Assembly: GCA_026018925.1 (NCBI GenBank)
Contig: JAKSZU010000008.1
Span: 55,821,027-55,885,026 of the forward strand
DNA: 64,000 bases
Reading direction: 5' to 3'
Origin: Tupaia tana
Lineage: Eukaryota > Chordata > Mammalia > Scandentia > Tupaiidae
Below the pieces are notes generated by a model, which saw nothing but the letters and a program-made list of their open reading frames with translations, searched no databases and was not told the origin of the DNA. Made by a program: the position numbers and the translations under genes. Shown one piece after another: positions 1 through 10,853 of the stretch. Each line of letters begins with the position of its first letter. Within the stretch, counting starts at the first letter, position 1.

Positions 1-101
1 AGTCAATGGATCTGGGGCTCAAAACACAAAGTCAGCCATGTGGGATCCCAATCCTCAACCAGCATACCACCTACTGGCCTTCAGTTTTTTTCACTTTTAA
101 A

Positions 102-146
102 TTGGAGATAGTATCAAAAAAAAAAAAAAAAATGGAGATAGTATCA
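102..146. repeat. duplicated 13-bp target flanking a 17-A run
   Basis: TGGAGATAGTATC occurs at 103-115, is followed by a pure run of 17 A (116-132), and is repeated at 133-145 just before a SINE. A third near-copy (TGGAGATAATATC) lies at 398-410 after the SINE tail. The first two copies look like target duplications around an insertion that left only poly(A). Confidence 0.6.
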
Positions 147-397
147 GGGGCAGCAGATGGGACGGTGGTAATATTACTGGACTCCTACATGACTGACCAT
201 GGTTTACATCCGGACCTGGTGGCTTGAAAATCACATCAGGCATGTGTGTGTGCTTGCCCAAGATCCCAGAAGAACGGAGGAGAAGGGATTGTGGCATGGC
301 CATCCCTCCTGGGGAGTGAGTTCTCACTTTCCTTCTCACTGTCTCTATCTCTCTCTCCAGCGAGTGCACTTACACTATGGCAAAGACCTCTAAAAAA
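147..397 (+). mobile_element. tRNA-derived SINE, type B/A
   Basis: It starts GGGGCAGCAGATGG, has a B-box-like TGGTTTACATCCGG, the body AGAAGGGATTGTGGCATGGCC and a pyrimidine tract, and ends in a short A tail. Flanking 13-bp copies TGGAGATARTATC (133-145 and 398-410) are its target duplication. Confidence 0.85.
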
Positions 398-410
398 TGG
401 AGATAATATC

Positions 411-859
411 CAACTTGAAGGATTGTAAGAAATAATGATCATTTGTAGGCAGTACTTGGCAGGTAAAAGGTACTAATTTGATAATAATTATTATATCCTT
501 TTCTTCTTACAGTGATAGGCACATGGTAGGAATGTGACAAATACTTTCTGGTTCGATTATTTTTTTTCCTGTGTTGAAAAGCAACAGATCTCTTTGAAAT
601 TACTTTAGTGGACTACAAAAATTACTTTTCAGTGTACTCTGAAATTTCCATAGTGTTCTATACATTATTCAAGGTATACCAGAATATCCCCATATTTACT
701 GACCTCACATTTACTAACTATAGCCAGGGATGAGCTTTGCATTTTACATGTTAACTTCAGTCATGTTTTCATGCACAGTCAACATCCATCCTAAGGATGA
801 GAAGTCTGGGGTAGGAGTAGGAATAGACCAACAGACTGAGCACTTCTTGTCCAACACTA
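411..859. other. AT-rich stretch, nothing recognised
   Basis: No gene or named repeat is visible. The sequence is AT-rich and without long reading frames. Confidence 0.4.
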
Positions 860-1065
860 TGCACAGATTTACCAATGTGATCTCATCTGTCTTCCTAGTA
901 ATTCTTTGCTTTCATCTAAACAGGCTGTCATGCCCATTTCACAAATAGGAACACTGAGGCAAAGAGAGTGTCAATACATTATCCTGGCTTGAACATGGCA
1001 GAGCCAAGTTTCAAAGATGAGCTTTCTTGCTCCAGAGTCCTAGCACTTCATCATGCTATCTCAGC
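860..1065 (-). mobile_element. MIR-like SINE relic
   Basis: The reverse-strand MIR signature is present: a 'cccatttcacaaataggaac' type segment followed by 'actgaggcaaagagagtg' and a degenerate 'gcagagccaagttt'. Strongly diverged, as expected for an old mammal-wide MIR. Confidence 0.5.
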
Positions 1066-2785
1066 ACGCTGTGTTTTTTTCCTCTTCCTCAAGGATTTCT
1101 GCTCTGGTAAAGTCTTATCCAAATGAAGCTCAAAGACGTGGATACTGCATACACCAATGAGGGTGGTTGGAGAGACAGAGCTCTCTGGTGGTCAACTCTA
1201 GGACCTACAAGAGGCCAGGCCTTACACAAACCAGTCTCAGGTCTTCTTGTAGTTCCTTTGCTCTTTCCTCTCCTTGAAACACTAGTCCTAGCAGCAATGC
1301 CACCTCCCCTCTAGGTCTAGGTATAAAGCAGCTTTCCCTACTTGCCTTGCTGTGGAGATGGCTCCTGAGCTCACTGCTCTGCAGTCAAAGAGCTCAGTGA
1401 AGCATGTAATGTGATAATGGATTTCCAATTGCTTTAGCTAACATCTTATAAATTGGTTTCCTGCTCTGGTTCCACTGCAGCCTTTCACTGTTCTGGTGGA
1501 GACCAGTTAGGCAAAGATAGATGGGTGAGAATGCAGTGGGTGCAGGTATATTTGTTGCAGAGGGTCCAAGCAATCACTTGGTCTAATCGCTCAGGTCTAA
1601 TCTCTCCCTCTGTCTCTCTGTCCAACAAACTGGATGTTATTTCACAAACACAAAAGTGTTACAAAATCTTTTCTTTTCTTTTTTTTTTTTTTTTTTTTAA
1701 AGCAAAATGGTGTCTCCTTTCAGGCTTGCCATGGAGGGTTGAACATTACCCTTACATGGGCTAGTTCCGGGTTGCAAGTCACATAATTCACATTCTTGGC
1801 TTCCTGAGTCACCATCATTATCTAGTTTTTCCCGAGAGCCAGCAGTGTGTGGGTGTAGATGGACAGGAAATCAGATAAGCCCCATATGTGTACGCATTTG
1901 CGGGGGGACCCCTTTACCTGATTCCAGAGAAAGGGTTTCACATTTAAAGTAATGCAATTGAAAAATTCTCATCAGGATTTCTTAATCCCTTGCTGGAGCC
2001 AGGGGGCATTTTTGGACGGGAAGACTTATGGCTGCCGAGGAATGCTGTATGAGAAGGCAGAAAGCATCTCTTTCAATCCAAGACCTTTTTAACTGCTATG
2101 TAAAAAATTGGAGGTTCGAAATAGTGGCAGATTGTAAAATTGTTCTCCAAGTAAGAATCATTCTCCAAATCTAGACTTCATTCCAAGCCTCTCCTATTCG
2201 TGTTAGTCTCACAACTGTCAGGATAGATTCTTTTTAGGCACTAGATTCGGACTCATCCAAATGGGAGGCAATTTGGGAAGCCACTCTTGGAAAGTTATCT
2301 CTGAGTGGATAAAGTTTTCTAGGGCTTTTGCCCCCTCTCCATCTGCCCATGGACTCACTCCCTCCACCTTTGTCCCTGGGTATGTAGAATGCCTTTGTGG
2401 TAAACAATCCTATGGAACTCTGAATAGGGTAGTCAGTGAGGGTAAGGCTGAGGGTTGCATTATATTCCATAGTGGTCACTTTGTGAGGTCCAGGTTTAGT
2501 GTCAGAACACCTTTGCTCACCTGAGGAACTGGAGGGGTTCTATCCTATAGACCCCTCTAGGGGGGTCACACTGTCAAAGGCCCACTGGGCAATGCAGGTA
2601 ACAGATGAGAACAGGGAGCTGAAAGCATGTTATGAAGAAATGAAGAGCACAGATGTGGTTTCGAGGGCACAACCATTTTACCTGGCAGGAGACAAGTAGG
2701 CTCAGAGTTTCTGCATCCTCTGGGTTTTTGTTTGTTTTGCTTTTCAAAGAGAAGCTAAAAATACAGAAATAAGAAAAGAAAATCT
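1066..2785. other. low-repeat stretch with a poly-T run
   Basis: No coding gene or named repeat was recognised in 1.7 kb. A T-rich run lies near 1679-1698. The longest open frames (87-103 codons) overlap one another on both strands and resemble no protein I know. Confidence 0.4.
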
Positions 2786-3011
2786 TGGTCTGGTCTCATA
2801 GCACAGTGGTCAAGGGAAGCAGATCCCACATGGCCAACTGTGGTTCAAGTCCTAGACCTGGCAGCTTGAAAAAGACACCTGGCGTGATGCCCCAAGTCCT
2901 GATGGGATGAAAAAATGAAAGAAAAGAGATGGCGATGTGACCATACCCCACCAAGGAATGCCTTCATTTTCTCTCACTCTCTTTGGTGAGCACATGTACC
3001 AAAACAAAAGT
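2786..3011 (+). mobile_element. tRNA-derived SINE, type C (diverged)
   Basis: The head reads CAGTGGTCAAGGGAAGCAGATCCCACATGG with a B-box-like TGGTTCAAGTCC. The body CATACCCCACC and a short CTCTCACTCTCTTTGGTGAGCACATGTACC tail remnant follow. Much diverged, so an older copy. Confidence 0.75.
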
Positions 3012-3017
3012 GGGGGA

Positions 3018-3284
3018 GGGGACTGGCTCCTGACCTGATGGTTCAGGCAGCTGGATCCCACATAGCCAACTCCACAGTTTGAGTCCTGAAATTGGTGGCT
3101 TGAGAAACATGCCAGATGCATATGCATGTGTGCCCAAAATCCCAAAGGAGGAAGAAATGGAGAAGAAGGGATTGCAGCTTGACCATAGTCCTTCAGGGGT
3201 GCTTTCCGTTTCTCTCTTTCTCTCTGTCTTTTCCTAGCTAGTGCACACACACTCTGGGAAAACAAACAAACAAACAAAACAAAA
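3018..3284 (+). mobile_element. tRNA-derived SINE, type C
   Basis: It starts GGACTGGCTCCTGACCTGATGG, carries GGATCCCACATAGCC and GTTTGAGTCCTG, then the CATGCATGTGTGCCCAAAATCCC body and a pyrimidine tract. It ends in an (AAAC)n tail at about 3261-3284. Confidence 0.85.
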
Positions 3285-3639
3285 CTTCTACCAGAATTGT
3301 GGCAGGTTTTGCTGAATATTTTCTATCAAAAATTAACTTATGTTCATTTTGGCTTTCTTCCCTACATTAAGCTAGGAAATGCAATTTATGTACTATGTGG
3401 AGGCACCAAGGGCCCCACATCACTTCCAGGCCACAAGCACCCTAAAAGCATGAATGGGGCCAGCGTTAGCAAAGCTATGATGTGGGCAACCCCTCCACAT
3501 TAGTCATGGGCCCAGATGTGCCACCTCTGGTCTGAGAGTCCCTTTAAGTCTAGGTTTCTTCCAATGTGTTCTATTTCCTGACCCCATCTAAGGCTACGGA
3601 AAACACTGTTAATAATGATGATAATGATGGTAGTAGGGG

Positions 3640-3830
3640 TGGCAGCAGTGGTAGTAATGGCTTTGAGATTTGGTAATATCAGACACTTTAAGTGATTAAC
3701 TTGTATTAACTCACTTAACTCTCACAACAAAATCAAGAGTTAAGTCATCCCCACTTTACAGGTAAGTGAATGGGAGCCAAAGCTACATAGCAAGTCTGTG
3801 GTAAAACTGGGATTCAAAGCCTGCGGTGGT
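3640..3830 (-). mobile_element. MIR SINE relic
   Basis: Reverse-strand MIR features appear in order: TTAACTCACTTAACTCTCACAAC, ATCCCCACTTTACAGGTAAG, then CATAGCAAGTCTGTGGTAAAACTGGGATTCAAA. An irregular ATG/TAG-rich tract precedes it at about 3609-3660. Confidence 0.65.
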
Positions 3831-4439
3831 CTGTTCTGGTACTTGTGCCAGATGGCTGTACCACTGTCCTTCCAAAAGTTGTCAGTGTTTACTGCTGAGG
3901 ATGGAAAGAGGAGAAGGAAGACTTTTACCTTTCATGCTGTGTGATTTATTTATTTATTGTTTAACCTTGAGCATGCACTACTTTTAGCTAGGTTAAAAGT
4001 ATTAGACATGACAGCCAGCACATACTCTTGGGAGTATGTGAGTATGTGTCTAAATACCATATATCTTAACATTTTATGCTACCTCTCAAAAGTTCAGATA
4101 CCTACATACATGTTTGATTCAAAAAAATTCTACCATTCTTTCCTTTGATGAGATACAGGAAAAAAGAGGAGATAATAAGGGGATGTGATCCCTGGACAGC
4201 CTTAGCTAGACTACTTGAGCTGGTGATGGTTAAGTGGGAAATTAGTAAAGACATAAGCAGGTGTTTATCAGGGTGTTTATCTTGGTTCTAGGGTTCCTAG
4301 CTCAAGAGTTGGGACTACTGATAGTTTTTAACAAAACAATTTTCTGAATTTCTTGGCTTGACTATCTTTTTTCAGTTTAATATTATTAGCTACATATGCT
4401 CCAGTTACTACGGCTGCATTAACAATTACCTCCAAGGAT
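3831..4439. other. unclassified stretch
   Basis: AT-rich sequence with no gene and no repeat that I can name. Confidence 0.35.
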
Positions 4440-4570
4440 GGCAGGCGGCATGGTGGTTAAGGTGCTGGATACCCACATGACTGATCATAGTTTAAGTCCC
4501 AGGCCTGGTGGCTTGCTTTCTCACTTTCCCTTTTTCTCTTTCTTTCGTCAAATTAAAAAATAATAATAAC
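4440..4570 (+). mobile_element. tRNA-derived SINE, short type D
   Basis: The head GCATGGTGGTTAAGGTGCTGG and B-box-like TAGTTTAAGTCC are followed directly by CTGGTGGCTTGCTTTCTCACTTTCCC, so the body found in types A-C is missing. It ends GTCAAATTAAAAAATAATAATAA. Confidence 0.85.
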
Positions 4571-4760
4571 GGGACCAGCAGGTGGCGAGGTGGTTAAGGC
4601 GCTGGACACTCCCACATGGCTGACTGCAGTTCAAATACTGACCTGGTGGCTTGCTTTCTTACTTTCCCTCTCTCTCTCTTTCTCTGTGTGTGTATCTCTC
4701 TCTGGTCAAATTAAAATAAATGAATGAATAAATAAAATTAAATAAATAATTATTCAAAAA
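4571..4760 (+). mobile_element. tRNA-derived SINE, short type D
   Basis: It starts GGGACCAGCAGGTGGCGAGG immediately after the preceding type D copy. It has the same body-less junction (GGTGGCTTGCTTTCTTAC) and ends in GGTCAAATTAAAATAAATGAA with a long A-rich tail. Two like-oriented short SINEs in tandem point to insertion into the tail of the first. Confidence 0.85.
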
Positions 4761-4824
4761 TAATAATAAGAAGAAGAAAATAATTTTCTAAATTAAAAAA
4801 TAAAAAAACAATTACCTTCTAGTA

Positions 4825-5064
4825 CCAGCCCAGATACCTAGTGGTTAAGGGAGCCAGATACCACATGGCTAATTCAAATCCCAGCACTGCACTGGTGGCT
4901 TGAAGGGCATGCCAAGCACATGTGCATGCATGCCCCAAATCCCAGCAGTATGGAGAGATGCAAGAGGAGGGATTGTGATGGGACCATGCTCCACTGGGGC
5001 AGGGGGTGCTTCTCCCTCTTCCCCTCTTTCTGGCCAAGTGCATGCACCCTCTGGCAATTAAAAA
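4825..5064 (+). mobile_element. tRNA-derived SINE, type C
   Basis: The head AGTGGTTAAGGGAGCCAGAT, the body CATGTGCATGCATGCCCC, GAGGGATTGTGATGGGACC, and the type C end GCACCCTCTGGCAATTAAAAA are present. Confidence 0.85.
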
Positions 5065-5077
5065 GAAATTACCTCTT

Positions 5078-5343
5078 GGGACCAGAAGTTGGTGTAATGG
5101 CTATGTCGCTGGACTCCCTTGTAGTCGACAGCAGTTCAAGCCCTGGATCCAGTGGATTAAACTCATGCTGGGCACATGTGCATGCATGCCCAAGATCCAG
5201 AGAGGAGAATGTAAGAGAAGGGATTGCGGTGTGGCCATCCTCCCTGGAGGGTGATTTCTTGCTTTCTGTCTCTCTGTCTTTTTGGCGAGCGCATGTGCCC
5301 TATAGCAAAAACCTCTTCCAGAAAAATAAAAAAAAAAAAAAAA
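5078..5343 (+). mobile_element. tRNA-derived SINE, type A
   Basis: It starts GGGACCAGAAGTTGGTGTAATGG and ends GCCCTATAGCAAAAACCTCTTCC plus A tail. The flanks AAAGAAATTACCTCTT (about 5062-5077) and AAAGAAATTATCTTTC (about 5398-5413) are its target duplication, so the GAAA microsatellite grew from its tail. Confidence 0.9.
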
Positions 5344-5405
5344 GAAAGAAAGAAAGAAAAGAAAAGAAAAGAAAAGAAAAGAAAAGAAAAGAAAAGAAAA
5401 GAAAT
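5341..5405. repeat. (GAAA)n/(AAAAG)n microsatellite in a SINE tail
   Basis: A tract of GAAA units turning into AAAAG units, lying between the A tail of the preceding type A SINE and its 3' target duplication. Confidence 0.9.
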
Positions 5406-5429
5406 TATCTTTCAAACTCACTCAAACTC

Positions 5430-5960
5430 AGTAACATAATTATGCTCCTGGATTCTGTGGATCAAGAATTGGGTCAGGACAGAGTTAGGATGGCTGGCTG
5501 GTCTGTGTTCCACATTGTCTGAGACCTCAGCTATAAGCCTTAATGGCTCGAGGGCAGAGATCTTCTGAAGGTTTGTCCATTCATATGTCTGGTGGTGGAT
5601 GCTGGCTGTTGGCTGAGGGTCTCAGTTCCTCCCCATGTGGTCTCTTTATTCAGACTACACTACCCAGTGACTGCATTCCAAAAGTGGGCATTAAGCAGAT
5701 TAAGGACAGGGGAGGAAGAGAGTGAGCAACATATACACCTTTTTATGATGCAGCCTCTGAAGTCACAGAGCATCAGTCATCCCCACCAGTCCTCAGTGGT
5801 CCAAGTAGTCATAGGCTCATGCTTCGATTCAAGAGGAAGAGAAAATAGACCCCATCTGTCAGTGGGCAGGGTATCAGTCCCACTGAGGGAAGAGTATGTT
5901 GGATAGGATGGAGAGCTCCAACTTTGAGAAAAATACAGTCTATCCCATGATAGGATGGTG
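5430..5960 (-). mobile_element. MLT1-type LTR (ERVL-MaLR), antisense
   Basis: Reverse-strand MLT1 landmarks occur in order: GGATTCTGTGGATCAAGAATT, TCTGAAGGTTTGTCCATTCA, GTCTGGTGGTGGATGCTGGC, CTCAGTTCCTCCCCATGTGG, TTTTTATGATGCAGCCTCTG followed by AAGTCACAGAGCATCA. This is a solo non-coding LTR relic; the subfamily is not resolved. Confidence 0.65.
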
Positions 5961-6441
5961 GCACTAGTGGCAATAACAGTGGCAGCAGCAAAATGGAACT
6001 TAACTAGCCTTCCCACAAGTACCAGCGAGACCGCCCAACCCTGTTATAGTTTAAAAAAGAATTCCAGCACTTGTTACGACAGTTACCAATCCTGTATTCT
6101 TTTCCACCAAAGCCTCCTTATGGAGCCAATTAATCCAAGAAACTCATTTCTGTTAATGGGTGTGAATGGGCTACTCATCCTGTGAGACCTAATCGTAGTT
6201 AAGAGGGATCTGCCCTGTGGAGATAAGATTACTTAGTAAGTGACTTAATGATGGCCCTAAAACAAGGGAGTGGGCCCACGTGGCTCTCTTTTGGTGTCAT
6301 TTAGCTGATACTGTTGGGCAGATGCTTGTCTCCCAAATGCAAAGGAGGATCTGTATGGCAGTTTAAGTAAGACAAGATTGCTGAGTGTAGGTATCTACAC
6401 AATGTGAGCTCAGAGAAGTCATTTTCTGGTTCAAAGTCACT
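5961..6441. other. unclassified stretch
   Basis: No gene or named repeat seen between the MLT1 relic and the next SINE. Confidence 0.35.
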
Positions 6442-6685
6442 GGGGGTAGGAAGGTGGCACGGTGGGAACACTGTGTTCTGTGAGACTGACCCACATGGGA
6501 AGATTCTGCGTCAGCTCCAGAAACTTCCCTGAACAAGATGGTCACACAGCCCATGGTCCAGGGCCGGCTGAAGCTGGGTAGCCGTGTGAAGAAGACTCTG
6601 TTGAGAGTGGCCCGTTCTCTCTCTCACTCTCTTTCTGTCTCTTTTGTTCATGGAAGAAAGAGAAACTTTAAAAATAAAATCCCTT
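6442..6685 (+). mobile_element. SINE, type E
   Basis: The head GGTAGGAAGGTGGCACGGTGGG and GACCCACATGGGAAGATTCT, the body TCCAGAAACTTCCCTGA, CATGGTCCAG and GGCTGAAGCTGGG, a CTCTCT tract, and the end TTGTTCATGGAAGAAAGAG followed by an AAAAATAAAA tail. It matches the copies at 13945, 27733 and 47690. Confidence 0.75.
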
Positions 6686-6852
6686 TTGAGTTAAAAAATA
6701 ATATACTGATGTTAAAAATTCATTATGTTTGAATGGTGGAACTAAGGGTGATTTCTGTTCTGTTTATCTATTTCCTAATTTTTTCTTTGCTGCATATTCT
6801 CTTTATAATAAAAGTAAAAATAACTATTTAAAAAACATTTTACTAATAACAA

Positions 6853-7085
6853 GCCAGCCCTGTAGCTCACTGGTGAAGGGAGCTGGATCCCACATAATGA
6901 ACCGCGGTTCAAATCCTAGCTCTGGCAGCTTGAAAAACATGCCAGATACATGTGCATGTGTGCCCAAAATCCTGATGGGAAGAAGGAATAAGGAAAATGA
7001 ATTATGGCATGACTAGTCCCCACTTGGGGTTTCTCTCTCTCTCAAGTGCATGTGCCCTCTGACAATAAAATAAAAATGAAAACCA
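6853..7085 (+). mobile_element. tRNA-derived SINE, type C
   Basis: CCAGCCCTGTAGCTCACTGG, GGATCCCACATAATG, CGGTTCAAATCC (B box), CATGTGCATGTGTGCCCAAA and the end GTGCCCTCTGACAATAAAAT identify it. Confidence 0.85.
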
Positions 7086-7491
7086 AACAAAACAAAACCT
7101 CTCATCAGTAAGGAAAACAGAAACCCTAGTTCTGGCCCTCCTCTGTCACTGTGGGCTTAAACACCTACCAAGACCCTATCTCTGTGACTTTGTTTCCACA
7201 GGGGCCACTGTTGGCACTGTTCCTAACCCTTCCTGCTCCTTCACAATCACTCCTTCCCATGATTATCGCATGAATGGGCAGATGTAGAGCATTTGGAGAA
7301 GACAGTATGCAGAGGTAGGGTTTATTACAATTTTCCCACTGTCTTCTTGGATAAACTAGACTTCTCAGAAATAACAAAGCTCAGCGAGGCTGAGTTGCTT
7401 ACTTTTTATCCTAACAGGCAGGGCTACTGCAAAGTCTGAGGCTCAACTGTGGGATTCAAAGCACATTTTGAAATTCCATGAAGCTCCTGAA

Positions 7492-7523
<32 letters not shown>
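7492..7523. repeat. (CA)n microsatellite
   Basis: About 16 uninterrupted AC units. Confidence 0.95.
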
Positions 7524-7526
<3 letters not shown>

Positions 7527-7548
7527 GGGAGTCGAGGGAGGTGGGGAA

Positions 7549-7673
7549 GGCTTCAACAATTTCACGGACAATGCATATTAGGAAGAAACTATGTATGGAT
7601 TCCAATTTTTTGCACCAAAATAAATTCGCTATTTAATTCCATTTTTCACGAACTTTTCCAGATGCCCTTGTGT
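7549..7673. mobile_element. mariner-type inverted-repeat element remnant (about 120 bp)
   Basis: Contains CACGGACAATGCATATTAGG, TTTTTTGCACCAAAATAAAT and CATTTTTCACGAACTTTTCC, the last pairing with the first as a degenerate terminal inverted repeat. A second copy lies at 20493-20612. Resembles non-autonomous primate mariner-class elements; the exact family is unresolved. Confidence 0.55.
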
Positions 7674-10129
7674 ACATTAGATATGATATGCAGTTAATAG
7701 AAAGAATGACTACAGAAACACCACACTCATGAATAGGAATAAACTTTGCATTTTCTCCTTTGACCTTTTTGATATCTATCTTATAACTATTTGCAGCACC
7801 TGTGAGCTAATGAATAATGTATCCAAAGAATTCTATAAATTCAGAAAGGTCACTGTTTACGTATTATCTGTCTGTCAAGTGAAATGTTTGGTTCAAAGCA
7901 AAAAAAGCAAGTTTATTTTGGGGACTGGAACTCGGAATAACAGCTGCAAAAAATGGGAAATAAAGACGTGTCACTTAATCCTCTTTCTAAATACTCATTT
8001 CAGTCCCACATTTCTTAAAATTCGATTGGCCTTTATGGACATATTCTTGCCAGATGAGGGAGTGAAGATTAGAAGACAGCATAACCTGGAGTTCAGAACT
8101 GCAAGATCTGGAGAAGCAGGTGTTGAGAACTGGGAGTGTTGGGTTGGTGCCAGCTCAGCCTTGACCATAGCTGGCAAGCCCAGCCTTTCCTGTCTGCATA
8201 GATGAGGCTGATGATGCTGCAGAGACTTAGGGCCAGTCTCCTAACCCCTGTTTGGATTCCAGAGCAGTCTCAGTTGAGACCGAGGGAGTTTATGCAGAAC
8301 CACCCCCTCCTTGCCTCCAAGGCTGGTATGACCTGTATGGAACAACCTCAGCCCCATCTTCCCCAGGCTGATCATGGTTTCCCATTTGTTTCTGATGTCG
8401 CAGCAGCCCCATTCCTCCCCTTCTCTCCTGTGCTGTTAACGCGACCCACAACACACATTCTTATGTGGGATCCTCAAACAACCCCGAGCACAAGGCAGAT
8501 GATATTCCTATTCTCCCATGAGGAAACTCTAGCTTAGAGAGGTCAGGGATAGGTCAAAGACACACACAAATGGCACCACCAAGCCTGTTGCAAATTCCTC
8601 CCTCTGGACTTCGTGCTGTCCTGCCTCCCAGGTTCTGTGAGTGAACCCCTCTTCTGAGGCTCTCCCCGACTGCTGTCGACCCTCCTCTGTTTAGTGCTGG
8701 TTTGTAGACTAACACCCGTGTCCTCCTCTGGGGCATTTCACTGTTGCCTCTTGTGTACCATGGCTAGAGGACTTGGCAATTTCAGGGGTGCAATCTCTGA
8801 ATGTCAATGAATGGAGTCTTGAGAAATTTCCCCTTTGTTGGGAGAAAAGAACACGTCCATTCTATTTTTTCAGCCTAAGCAAACAGACCACTGCCAGAGG
8901 ATACAGTATCAGCAATTTCCCCTTCTCTTCAGGACCTGAGACTAGATTGGAACTCAGGAGTTTACTTTCAATCTCTCACGCAGGGAGCAGCCATTGCCTT
9001 TCTAAACAAGGGGACCTATCTTAGGAAGATGGCCTCCTGACCTTGGAAGAGCCAAGTCACCCTCTTGACAGCAATCTCACACATGCAAAGGTGAAGACCC
9101 CCAAGCTAATGCCCTTTCTGGTACATTACTACAAAGGCTACAAGATCTTTTCTAACATCTTCAAATGGGGCAGCCCCAGGGAAAGGCCAAGGAATGACAA
9201 GCCGGCCTTGTATTTTTTCAAACCCACTTGTTTTTCTGTTTCCCGTCAGGATAGGCTTGTCAACAACAAACAGAGCCTTTGAGATGACCAAAAACACATG
9301 GAAATTCCAAACCAGTTTTTAAAATTCAAAATCGGACATTCAGTTTAGGACTCTTACTCTACAGAGAAGTGTGTATTTGCATATTCTTTCTCAGTTTTCG
9401 GAGCACACACCTCCATGTATTGTATGTAACCAAAGGCCGTGGGTCCCAGAGGCTGTGTTAGTCTGGATTCTGACAACCCTTGAATTCCAGGCTTTAATCT
9501 TTTACAAACCTCTCTATGTACAGTCCAAACTAGAAATGTCTTCAAAGGCAGCTTTCTCTCATTGCATGGACTGGCTGTTTCGTGGGCTCAGTTCATTCTG
9601 CAATTGTCTGAACTGTCTTCTGCACAGAAGCAGACTCATTCCACTCCAACTCTTTAATCATTATTTGTGTCAGGCTTGATCAGACTTTCTGAAGGACAAT
9701 TGATTTCAAATATGCATCCATGGGCCCACGCATAGTCTACAGAATGCATTTTTATTACACTGTAGTGAAAGGGCACACATTAAACTGTACATGAATCAAA
9801 GACAGCAAGCAAGAGAGGAGGGTCAGCTCAGGACAGGAAGAGAATAAATTTGTCCACAAATTATATAATCCACAAATTACATAATCCATTAGCATGTAAC
9901 ACATTAGATCCCAAATTCTTAGGAAGAAAAAAATAATCTGTTGTCATTTTCTCTTGTTCTTTTTTCCACTGAAATACTGGAAATGAGTTACGATAAAAAA
10001 TGAAATTACTTTAAGTTCGTTATCAACACCCACACTTGGAGACAACATTAAACCAGGTAGAGAATGACTTTTCTCCACTTAATTTCTCCTAGAATACTGT
10101 TACTATAATGACTGCTATTTGATATTAGA
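7674..10129. other. low-repeat stretch
   Basis: About 2.4 kb with no SINE. A diverged MIR piece lies near 8465-8565 (CTATTCTCCCATGAGGAAAC then TAGAGAGGTCAGG). Open frames such as the 158-codon one at 7729-8205 and the 111-codon one at 8202-8537 have no recognisable domain and no visible splice context. Confidence 0.4.
8465..8565 (-). mobile_element. MIR-like fragment
   Basis: GATATTCCTATTCTCCCATG, AGGAAACTCTAGC, AGAGAGGTCAGGGATAGGTC fits the reverse complement of the MIR core. Confidence 0.4.
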
Positions 10130-10260
10130 ATAGGCTTCCTCAGATTACAAAGATCTTATTCCTTGTTATTATCCCAAAAAACTCTATGACTTCCTATTTT
10201 GATTATCCCTGTTTCAGAGATGCGTAAACTCATCTGTTTATCACTATGTAGAGGGGGGCA
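10130..10260 (-). mobile_element. possible MIR/L2 fragment
   Basis: CTTATTCCTTGTTATTATCC, then GATTATCCCTGTTTCAGAGA and TGCGTAAACTCAT resembles the reverse MIR core ('attatccc.ttttacagatg'). Weak. Confidence 0.3.
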
Positions 10261-10392
10261 GTCCAAAATCAACACTACCTAATGAGGATATTAAGATTTG
10301 TGGGCAAGTACCCACTAAATTTTTATCCTCAGACCCCATAGACAGTGACTAATGCATGGCGTATGTGGCAGTCACCAAATTCTCTTCTGACT

Positions 10393-10455
10393 ACAATTAC
10401 TGCATAACAAATGGCCCCAAAACTTAAGAGGCTTAAATTTCATTCTCAGATTCTG
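10393..10455 (-). mobile_element. short MLT1-like end fragment, antisense
   Basis: ACTGCATAACAAATGGCCCC, AAAACTTAAGAGGCTTAAAT matches the reversed 3' end of late MLT1 LTRs. It abuts a forward MLT1 copy. Confidence 0.4.
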
Positions 10456-10853
10456 TGAATGTTACTATCTGGCAAAAAAGATTGCAGATGTGTTGCAGTT
10501 AACAATTTTGAGATGGGGAGATTATCCTGGGGTTACCTGGAGAACTGCAATATAACCACAAGGGTCCTTATGGCAGGAGGTAGGAAGTGTGACAATGGTA
10601 GCAAAAGGTCAGAAAGATATGAGGAAGAGGTCCTGAGTCAAGGAATAGGAGCAGCCTCTAGAAACTGGAAGAGGCAAGGAACAAACTCTTCATTGGAGCC
10701 TCCAGAAGGAATGAGCCCTGCAAGCACCTTAATTTTTGCTTCATCAGACTCATTTTAGACTTTAACTTCCAGAACTGTAAGATGATACATTTGTGTGTTT
10801 TAAGTCATTAACTTTGTGGTAATTTGTTACAGCTGCAATAGGAAACTAATACA
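10456..10853 (+). mobile_element. MLT1-type LTR (ERVL-MaLR)
   Basis: Forward MLT1 landmarks in order: GATTGCAGATGTG, TTTTGAGATGGGGAGATTAT followed by CCTGG, ACCACAAGGGTCCTTATGGC, GCAGCCTCTAGAAACTGGAA, GAGCCTCCAGAAGGAA, CCAGAACTGTAAGATGATAC, and the end GGTAATTTGTTACAGCTGC with ATAGGAAACTAATACA. A near-complete solo LTR. Confidence 0.8.

Noticed and set aside
2852-3277. 141-codon reverse open frame
   Set aside because: Spans two adjacent type C SINEs in antisense.
4920-5522. 200-codon open frame on the plus strand
   Set aside because: It runs through a type C SINE, a type A SINE and a GAAA microsatellite; the lysine/glutamate-rich end is the microsatellite read in frame.
7729-8205. 158-codon open frame
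   Set aside because: AT-rich, no recognisable motif or family, and an antisense frame is open over its 3' part.
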